64,000 nt of DNA, taken from the NCBI GenBank assembly GCA_963556255.1, contig OY744616.1:10162991-10226990 (forward strand). The letters run 5' to 3'. The notes under the pieces are model-generated. The model was not told where the DNA came from and ran no database searches. It saw only the letters and a list, made by a program, of their open reading frames with translations. Every line of letters begins with the position of its first letter. Positions within the stretch are counted from its first letter, which is position 1. Below are positions 55,761 to 64,000 of the stretch, piece by piece. A program made the translations under genes and the position numbers. The stretch comes from Allolobophora icterica (lineage: Eukaryota; Annelida; Clitellata; Crassiclitellata; Lumbricidae).

Positions 55761-57585
55761 TCTATATTTAGATCGGTAAGGTCGGTCGCTGCAAGTGAGG
55801 TATACATATAAATATATGTATATATCTCATTGGTCGCTGCGAGTTCGCTGTGCGATAAATATCTTGAACACCGGTAGAGTTTTTTAAAGCAAATATAATT
55901 TAGAAAGTTTCAAAGACCCAGCCGTTAGTAGGTTTCCTCTTTAAGTATTTGCGAATAATACGATCCATTAAGTTGAAATGAAATTTAAGCCATCTTCACG
56001 GGAATCATAAAGTTAGAAAGTAAACTAAGATAGAAATCACGGATGAAGGAAATGTAGGCCTACAGTGTTCTTGGATGGGTTAAATTTTAGACGTTAACAC
56101 ACCCTAATGGATTTCACTTTTCGTGGTTTAAAAAAATAATAATATCTAAGATTCTGCAACCGTATCGCACCGTGTGCGACTGCCTCTTGTCCTACAATAA
56201 TCCTGATCTCGATGACGTTATTGATTGATTGTCATTGAAAAAGGTTTATTTAGCGCTGTGGTAACGATGGATCAAATTAAACCCGAGAAATTGCCTATAT
56301 AAGAGGTCGTTAAGAAACAGAAACAAATCGATCGGACATACTTAACGTTAGTCATTTTACTTACTGTGATCGAAACACAAGAAGTGAAAATTAATCGCTG
56401 CTCACGACAGGCATTAAATAGCAGTGGCAAAAATCTGATTGAATCAACAAATTTCAAAATTTACACGGCAATTATTATCAGTTTTAATACAGCAACCTAT
56501 GATATTGAGTTTAAAAGTGAATAGCTCAAGCTGACCATAATTATATTTTTGGAATAAACTCGCGCCAGAGCCATAATTATTATGCGTTCAATAATATGTG
56601 GCTCATGTTACCCACGAACTCTGCCCCTTTTTCAATTTCCGCGCAGGCTTTATCGCAAAACCAAAGCAACGCTTCTGAAAGAACATTAATTATCATGTGT
56701 CATGTTTTTGGCCACTCCAGTTCAAACCACCATCCACCGTAACCGTCTAATCTTCGGGTCTGGACTTGGAGTCCCTCGTTGGTTATATTGGTATGCATTG
56801 AAAAATACGGAAATTACTATGGCGCCTTCTAATAGCCTATGGCGGTGATCTTCGTAACGCTGATGTCACAAGTTCATATCATCTCCTTCGACAACAATGC
56901 GATACACGTAACCACGAACTTAATAATAGATGTCTATGGGTTGAATGTCTTTCTAGCAGCTGACGCATAAAAATGTTTTATGTTTATGTTTATATTCGTT
57001 TATTACGTAGAACAACAGGCAAAACGCTGTAGGTGTACATGAAAAATAGAACTGAGGATCGAAGTAATAGCTTAGTATGAGTTGGCGAATAACATAAGAG
57101 AAATAAAAACAAACATAAAAAAATAACATACGAGAAAATAAAATCTAAAAATTTAAGTAATTATTACAGATATATCAAATTTAATCAGTGAAGTAAAGTA
57201 ATTAAGGTTACCGTCAACAAGGGTAACGTACGTACTTTGCATTTTACAACGATCGATAGATGACAGAACTGCATCTTCCTGTATAAATATAGGCCTATGT
57301 CGGTACGAGATATTGTGCTCCTCCTAAATTGTAATAACTCTCCGAAATAATGCTACACAAAATCTTCGGTGCTCAACAGGTCGTGGTTCTGAAGTTGCTC
57401 CATAGCTGCTGTGCTGGGGTGATGCCAATCCCACGCCTGAATAAAGGAGGGTGACGCTAATCTACTCTGGCTCAACAATGTTCAACAGAAACCATAGCAC
57501 ACCATTTAGGCTGGTGGCCAATTAACGTCTTGTTGACCTGGGTTCGAATGCCGACCCGTCCGCTTCTAGGCCTATGTCTTCTGGG
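55761..57585. other. Intergenic between INTS6 and RFC4, part 1
   Basis: No conserved exon is recognised. There is a short TATA-rich run at 55801-55827 and two TAGGCCTA octamers. Confidence 0.45.
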
Positions 57586-57589
57586 GTAA

Positions 57590-57795
57590 TGCCAGAAAAG
57601 TCCGTTTTGTTATTGTGCATTTATTAAGCGCCACTATTTAATGACCAAGCATCAATCGATGGCGCCGAGACATTGAGCGGAGTTACTTAAGGTCCCTATA
57701 GGCTACACAGTACGCCCTAACCGTGTCTGTGGGTAGAAGCGATTCAGTCCGAACTACAAGGACAGCTCTTTAACCGATCTACACCCGTATCCCGG
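57590..57795 (-). repeat. SINE (family A), reverse, degraded
   Basis: GCATTTATTAAGCGCCACTA, then AATGACCAAGCATCAATCGA, is the reverse complement of the tail at 40625-40675. A degraded head follows (GTGTAGATCGGTTAAAGAGC on the - strand). Confidence 0.6.
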
Positions 57796-58445
57796 GTTAC
57801 GTAACAAACGTTTTTCACCTGTAGAATTGATTGCGATTGCTTTGTTAATAGACTGTTGTAGGCCTACATTGGTTAGGCCATGGGTTGATGGTAAATTCTC
57901 TACTCATTTAGTGGTCGTTGACTCGTCGTTTGGCCTATTCGAAATTTAAATAATCGATACAAAATCAACTCAAATTTCAACGTCCGCGTTTCTAGTGAAT
58001 ATATTACGAACCATTTTTGCTTGCATGTGAAATTGACATAAAATTACATGTATATTGATGCAGAGTTGCAGACGTAACGGTCGTATCCAAAACAAATAAT
58101 AATTCTGTTATGGCCAGACAACCAGAATTGACATCAGGCGTCTGTCTTTGTGCTGTAGGAGAGTACACACTGAAGACTAATTTATACAGAAACACGTGGT
58201 AAACATTTTCTTCATCTAAGACCCCATGAAAGTAAAATTTTGATCGTTAAGAAATCGTGCCAAGCCTGGATGCATTTTCAAAGCCAAATACATGTACACA
58301 CGTACCATTCCAGAATGCAACATATGTCTGCCTTTTTCCATGCTGCTTCCAAATATACAATTCTTAAAAAGCATGCAGCTGATGAACCATGCCAAAGCCT
58401 TAAAGAGCCTTGGATACCACAGCTCTACAGCAAGGGTTAAGTGGC

Positions 58446-58824
58446 CGTCCATAAAGGATGTCCGCAATGATGGGGAGGGATGGTTTCTCCTAATGCGGAC
58501 AAAGGGTAGGGTTATCGACGTTGCGGACGTCCACATCTAAATGCGATAAATGGTTATTTCAGTACATGTACGTTAAACAACCTCAGTCAGATGGAAGACA
58601 GTAGCGTGTGCTACAATGGTTCGTTTGTAATTTTCCACTGCAGAGTGCAGACAACTCGATAACCATTTCATCCGTGTGCACAGGGACTGTGGAATAACAG
58701 TAAAAAGAATTACAGTCCTGCCACGCTACAGGAATCTTGTTGCCAGTCATCCTCTGATGCGGACCTCTGCAAATAAGGCCATGTGCGGACAAGGGGGACA
58801 GTTTGTGGACGCCCTTTATGGACG
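58446..58824. mobile_element. Candidate MITE with CGTCCATAAAGG ends
   Basis: CGTCCATAAAGGATGTCCGC on the left is imperfectly inverted at the right end (CGTCCATAAAGGGCGTCCAC read from 58824). TGCGGAC recurs inside. No exact target duplication was identified. Confidence 0.55.
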
Positions 58825-59297
58825 AACCCTAATCAGATGTTGTGAAGAAACATGCTCGAAATGTACATTTATTACTAGAAGTGTTTGTCAAATTAAAGCC
58901 AACAACCCGTCCTCGGCAATTTTCATGTCTTCAAATACTACAGCACAAAACTTTATGCAATTCTGAAAGGTACAGAGCTCGTTAATTAAGCAGTCATTGT
59001 GGCACGTTGAATTGAATTACACTGAACAGCCAAGGACTGCACTCCTCTGATGTGTTAGGTCCCGCTTGACCTTAAGAAATTTGCAGCGTTTTTGATCATG
59101 TTGGACAACTATGATCTTATACTACTGTCTTAGCACAGCGGACTCTTCTGACGTAACAAGGTCACAGATGGCAACAGAACTTCCCTTTCCCTTCAGTTCT
59201 TACAATCCCAAGTGCATGTATATCGAAAACAAACGTCTACTTGAAGCAGTTCTTGCCAGCACATGCTGCACAGTTCGATCGTCCTCGTGTCCTATCC
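58825..59297. other. RFC4 3' flank
   Basis: Probably the RFC4 3' UTR on the - strand. An AATAAA is present on the - strand at 58866-58871, about 430 nt past the stop codon. Confidence 0.4.
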
Positions 59298-59955
59298 CTA
59301 GTGGCAAACCTGTTGCATGATCACAGTGCAAAGATCCATTATCTGGAGATATTCATTTGCTCCATCCATCAGTCGTTTGTCAACCACCTGTAAACAAAAC
59401 AATGTCAACCACCTGTAAACAAAACCACGTTCAAATCAAACGCAACTTGGACCAAGTGTCACCAATCTCAAAGCATGCAGAGCGTAAACCCACTAATTTG
59501 CTGTAATGAATTATAATACAATAACAAAAACATGAGAAATAGGTACAAAAATAAAATTCATAAGCCTTTTTTTCAAAATCTAAAGCCCCTTCCAAGGTTT
59601 GGGCCTAATGGTCCAGCATGCACCCACCAATCTTGAAGCTTGCACAGCCTACTAATTTTCTGTAATGAATTATAATACAAAAGCAAGAAAAAAGAGACAT
59701 AGCTATTGTATGCGAGTCCTGGGTCTAATGGCCCTACTTGAGTCCCATCTGGTTAGCCCTGCTTCTGACCAGTAACAATGAATTATTAGTAAAAATAACT
59801 ATAGATGATAACGAATATCAGACTGAGGTGTAGCCTACCGCTATCCGTTCACAGATAATTGACTTTTGTTGGTCAGTTAGGAAGTCAGATGGAACGATGA
59901 GATCATGCAGTTGAAGTATGATCTGTCCAGCTGAATGACCATCTGATATCAAATC
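59298..59955 (-). CDS. RFC4: Replication factor C subunit 4, last two exons
   Basis: Exon 59839-59955 (39 codons, phase 0) encodes DLISDGHSAGQIILQLHDLI and QQKSIICERIA. Exon 59298-59387 encodes VVDKRLMDGANEYLQIMDLC and ends at TAG. Together they match the C-terminal collar helices of RFC4, a subunit of the pentameric clamp loader that opens PCNA at primer ends. The subunit choice rests on closeness to the RFC4 ending (LVNQLHD, KSIITEKLAEVDK, DGADEHLQL from memory). The rest of the gene must lie beyond 60842, probably past the window end, because no other exon was found. The last exon has a duplicated acceptor. Confidence 0.85.
59379..59428 (-). repeat. 25-bp tandem duplication of the RFC4 3' splice site
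   Basis: GTCAACCACCTGTAAACAAA with ACAAT or ACCAC occurs at 59379 and 59404. On the - strand each copy carries TTTGTTTACAG/GTGGTTGAC. Only the acceptor at 59388 keeps the reading frame. Confidence 0.85.
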
Positions 59956-60841
59956 CTAAAAAAAACACTTTACATTGCAAATGAGATCTAATGTAATCGA
60001 CCAGTGACCAATGCAACATATTGGATAATGTAATTATCGTCCAACATTAAGGATAATTATTAGTGACACCCGTCTCTAAAACACGTTACACCAATATACA
60101 GCTAGAGGAAAGGCAGTACAGATCGTCTTAGATAATTAGGCCATGTGTATGTGTGTACCACTCTACCTGGTATATATGTATGGCCATTAAAACATTGCCT
60201 TTAACACTTTATAACGACGACAGTGTACTAAAAGCGACTGGGAAACCAATTAAGCTCGTTGTTACAGAACCTCATAATGGTACTAACCATGGCCATGTAA
60301 TAGATCTTTAAAAGTCAGATTTACAGTATATGTGGCACCACAGACCGTTTCCAGTCTTAAATCGAAAATTGCACATATAGGTTTTTTATTTAGCTTTGAA
60401 GAGGATAATTTCAGCTTCAAAATGACACCAGAATTATTGCTCTAGCACGTTCCTAGCCAAAGTTATGCATAAAAAGTACTTTCTGATTTAGCATCGTTAA
60501 TTCCGAGGAAAATGCGTTTGAAGTTTTAACATGCAAAAAATGTGAAAGTCCATAGCAACCATGCTCCAATTTCATTGAAAATTGGCAGACTTAAAGAAAA
60601 CTACATTTGCTATAAATTCCGAGAGTTTCATTAAAATGTCTCTACCGCTTATGAAATTATTTCATTTTTTATTTTGACAATAATTTTAAAAAAATACTTT
60701 ACGTGTCAATAATGGTCTATCTTTCAATAAAGAAATTAAATAAAAGGACACTAAATATTTTATGAAATGATTATTATCTATCAGTTTAAAAAGTCCTGTA
60801 AAAATAACTACCAGTTAAAAGTTAAAATTAATTTTTTTAAA
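59956..60841. other. RFC4 intron and 3' side of the nested transposon-like gene
   Basis: No exon is recognised. A copy of the GTACTAAAAGCGACTGGGAA repeat is at 60222-60255. One transposon end should lie here if the gene at 60842 is mobile, but I could not define it without the other end. Confidence 0.4.
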
Positions 60842-63800
60842 TTAAGTTTTCGAAGAATGCCCTTGTTTGCAGCCACGACCCCGTTTTCGCAACTGTTTAT
60901 CTTTGCATTGTTCGGCATCATTCTCCGAACTCGATGACCTCAACCGAGTGCCACGATTAAGAGGTCCCCTTCCTCGTCCTCGCACTCTGACTTGTTTCGA
61001 ACATTCCTGGTTTCCACTTTCTTGTGCTGTTGGGGAAAATGGTGCTCGGCTGCTCTTGAGCTGCACTCTTCCACGTCGCTGACCTTGTCCTCGACTGACA
61101 GATGGAGTGTCATACTCATCTGTGTCACTTTCACAGGCTGCTTTGACCGACTCTGTTGGACGAGGGCAAACAACATCCTGCAGTGAATCCTTGACATATT
61201 CTCGTATCTTGTTGTACAGATACCACTGGCGCTGCAACGGAAGCCCCGGTGGTGTAATTTGTGGAGGACATTGTTTTGGAAGATTTTCCACTGGACATTT
61301 GAGTAAGTCAAACTCGGTTACATCAGAATCATCAGCTGAAGTCGAAGCCCATACCTGTAATTAAATTATTAAATAAATAAAATTTGAATAATTATTCTAA
61401 ATAAATAATTATAAAGCAGAATTCAAACAGGCCTTTTTATAATTATTGTCCACAGTAAACATTTTGTCAATTAAAAATGAATTGCATTATTTTATAATTT
61501 TTAATAGTTTAACCCTCATCTCGCTCCATTTGTTTAAATTGACTGATCTAGGCCTAGCTGGGTAACAAAACAAGCCAGCAATGACAATTTCTATTACAAT
61601 TTAACAATTTGAGGTTATGGATTCAGGATTTTAAATGCTAATTTTAATGAAAATTTTTGACATTAAAAAATAATAACTAATAGTCATACCTTGCCAGGAT
61701 ATTTAGCATCAAATTTGAAGTGATGGTATTTTTTGATGCCTGGAAGATTTCTGAAAAATGGATTAAGATGCTGCTGCCATTCGCCAACTGATACAAAAGA
61801 TGTGCCATCCTCCTTGCCAATCAACTGAGCCTGGTTTACACAGGCGCTCTCATTCACCACCGTCTCGAATTCCTCCAGCGACGACACAGCATGGCGTTTG
61901 AATGCCTTCTTGAGAAGACCAAAACATCCATCAGGGGCAAATTTTGTGTGACCCGCAATGAAAAAATTTAATGAAATTGATTGATGGAGTCCAATGCACA
62001 CCCTCCATGCACAATACCACAATACAAAACGATTCTTGTTTTGTCCTGAGCAATTGTCGCAATGAAGTTGTGCATTGGTCTCCCCCAAACCAAAACATTC
62101 AAAGAAGTGATGAAGGTAGGACACAACAGCATTTGACCCCTTCGAGATGAGATGGGCTTCATCAATGACGTAGTTCACCTGCTTAGGAATCCCCTCACAG
62201 CAAACACCAAACAGACCAACTTTCCTTGGTACAAGAAAGTACAGTGGTCCTGGCTGAAGGGGATCACTTGGCAGATGAACTTGCTGTGCGAAATCGAAAC
62301 TGTAGTGCATCGAGATCGGCCGGCTGCAGGGAACGTTTCTGTTGAAACAGGTCAGTTGATTATCCTGGCAAGTCTTCCGAGCTTCACCAACCATCTCATT
62401 GTAAAGGGAACGTTCTTGATGAACCAGCAGCAGATGTCGCTCTTGCTGTTTCAAGCGCTCACATTTCTCACTCTCCGGGGTGTTGGCTCCTCGATAGATC
62501 AGAGTATTGTTTCTCTGGCAAGTCCAGCACAAATCTGTCATTGGACGGGCGGTCACAATGAACGGTGTAAGTTTTTTCCATGAATCGCGGAACATGGTTT
62601 CACTCATAGCACGGTGGTTTGATTTCACCATAGCTGATGAGTAGGCTTTATAGACCTTAACTTTTGTTTCCGATGACGGCATCAATTTAATAGTTTCTCT
62701 TCGGAAACCAGGAACACGCCCCGGCAAGACTAAAGCATGGTCCTCGGAATAATTAGTAATGAAGGCTACTGTTCTTTGAATGTCTTCAAAACAGTAGGCA
62801 GATCGCTGGTTGTTTCTTCCACCAGATTTTTTTTCTCTTGGAACAAGTCCATTTTCTTTATACCACTTAATGATGGATGTAAGCCGATCCTGGCTTACGG
62901 CATGCAGAAATTTGAATGTGTCCCTGCAAATGACATGGGACTCCATCATGTATGCAGTTCTCTGACGGGTTCTTTCTTTTTGAGCCCCAGCAGCTTGTTT
63001 GGTGCTGCAGGTCATTGCAGACATATTGATTGTGCACGAAATCTTTCCAAGAAGGATGAGATCCTGTTCTTTGGATGTCATACTGGCCATATCCATTCTA
63101 CGCTTGACTCGTTCTTCGACAGAGAAAAGTTCGTGACATGGATTGCCATTATTGTGTTGACATGAACAGCTGTAAAAATGCAACAAGTAATTGAACTTAG
63201 AATAGGCTAATAGCATCATCATTTTTACTTTAATATTCATTAATATTTATTACACAGAAATTATTCAATCACTGACCTATTGATGAGAAAATTGATGCAA
63301 AACATTTTTTGTCGATCCTCATCTTGATGGGAACCTTCTCAATAGGTTTTTTTTTCAGGTTCCCTGACCTCCATATAGCCTCGCGCTACTGCGCTCAGCA
63401 TGATCAGGTTACAACCCCTTTTTGGTATTTTTCACAAATCGTGTACTGCAATTTAGGATGAAATGGATAAGATCCAGTGGTGTGGCTATCACATGTGCAG
63501 GGGGTGCAAGGCAGCCGGGCCAACGACCTTCAGAAGCCCACAATATTGGTAAGAGCGCAGGGCTACAGACCTTACAGGGCCAAACAGGGGTCCATGTGGG
63601 ACCCTCTGCACCCGGGCCCATGAAAAGCTAGCTATGCCATTGATAAGATCGATGAAGATTAGAGCCCAACACATTGTACACTGTACAGATTTGTTAACCA
63701 AAATAAGTAACTATTCAGGTGAGAAGAATTAATAATTTATAAGAAAAACTTAACAATTATAATGTTCCTACGTTAACATTATCGCGGGGCGTGCAGACCA

Positions 63801-64000
63801 AACACGTAGCGCGTTTACCGTCCTGCGTGGACCACACTTAGCCGTATAAAAAGTTTTGATGACTGAACAGCTGACTGATAACAACAAGGCTGAAGCATAC
63901 ATGCAGGGCTCAAAATATTAGTAATCTAACTTATCTAGTTACCTGAAATTTCGAGCTTTGTTTTTTTCCTCGTCATCATCCCCAACGATCTCCTGTGCTG
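60842..64000 (-). CDS. Second DUF7869-type protein, partial at the window end
   Basis: Three pieces join in phase: a partial exon 63943-64000 (reads EIVGDDDEEKNKARNF), exon 61690-63169 and last exon 60842-61354, together at least 680 codons. The middle exon has a Cys cluster (CSCQHNNGNPC), FEDIQRTVAFITNYSEDHAL, LPGRVPGFR, TDLCWTC, then three acidic motifs: YSFDFAQ (D at 62293-62295), CDNCSGQNKNRF (D at 62056-62058) and GHTKFAPDGCFGLL (D at 61930-61932). It ends IKKYHHFKFD. The last exon has PPGLPLQRQWYLYNKIREY and an Arg/Gly-rich basic tail. It belongs to the same broad family as the gene at 618 but is far diverged. A role as transposase is inferred only. A small hAT MITE sits in its first visible intron. 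Confidence 0.82.
63475..63642. mobile_element. hAT-type MITE, 168 bp
   Basis: The ends CAGTGGTGTGGCTA and, from the right, CAATGGCATAGCTA are inverted. The 8-bp target duplication ATAAGATC is exact at 63467-63474 and 63643-63650. The interior is rich in GGGCCC-like sequence. Confidence 0.88.

Noticed and set aside
58216..58536. 106-codon - strand frame
   Set aside because: It overlaps the candidate MITE, has no recognisable domain and lacks splice or start support.
63280..63360. Possible extra exon of the second DUF7869 gene
   Set aside because: The - strand can be read as an open segment ending at GTCAGT. However, the flanking exons already join in phase without it, and it shows no family motif.

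Overview
This is a 64 kb piece of an intron-rich, AT-rich nuclear genome of an animal. It carries three conserved metazoan genes split by GT-AG introns, tRNA-headed SINEs, non-LTR retrotransposons, a Ty3/gypsy element and several families of cut-and-paste transposons. The gene set and repeat style suggest an invertebrate, possibly a deuterostome, but the species cannot be fixed from the sequence alone.

Host genes. BLZF1 (golgin-45) lies on the + strand (7812-15204, 7 exons, 443 codons). INTS6 (Integrator subunit 6) lies on the - strand (22410-55516, 18 exons that join without a phase break into 890 codons, very close to the vertebrate protein length). The last two exons of RFC4 (clamp loader subunit) lie on the - strand (59298-59955). 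BLZF1 and INTS6 converge on a repeat-filled 7.2 kb interval. RFC4 and INTS6 are head to tail.

Mobile DNA by region. 257-4772 is a complete DNA transposon with perfect 39-bp terminal inverted repeats and a three-exon gene for a large protein of the family I know as DUF7869. 4976-6001 is a degraded piggyBac element between TTAA sites. 9463-11340 is a 5'-truncated RTE/BovB-like retrotransposon in BLZF1 intron 2. 24724-36464 is an 11.7 kb Ty3/gypsy element with two 2196-bp LTRs and a TTAT target duplication, in the sense direction in INTS6 intron 16. Four hAT-type non-autonomous elements with exact 8-bp target duplications lie at 16300, 36874, 45001 and 63475. A second, different DUF7869-type gene (60842 to beyond 64000, - strand) appears to lie inside an RFC4 intron. 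At least four SINE families, a LINE 3' fragment and several minisatellites fill the introns.

The most interesting item is the first: it ties a widespread protein family of unknown function directly to transposon ends, target duplication and a three-exon gene in one intact unit. Also notable are the gypsy reading frame that begins inside its own LTR, a 31-bp palindrome just before that start, a duplicated 3' splice site in RFC4, and a perfect 30-bp hairpin inside the piggyBac relic.
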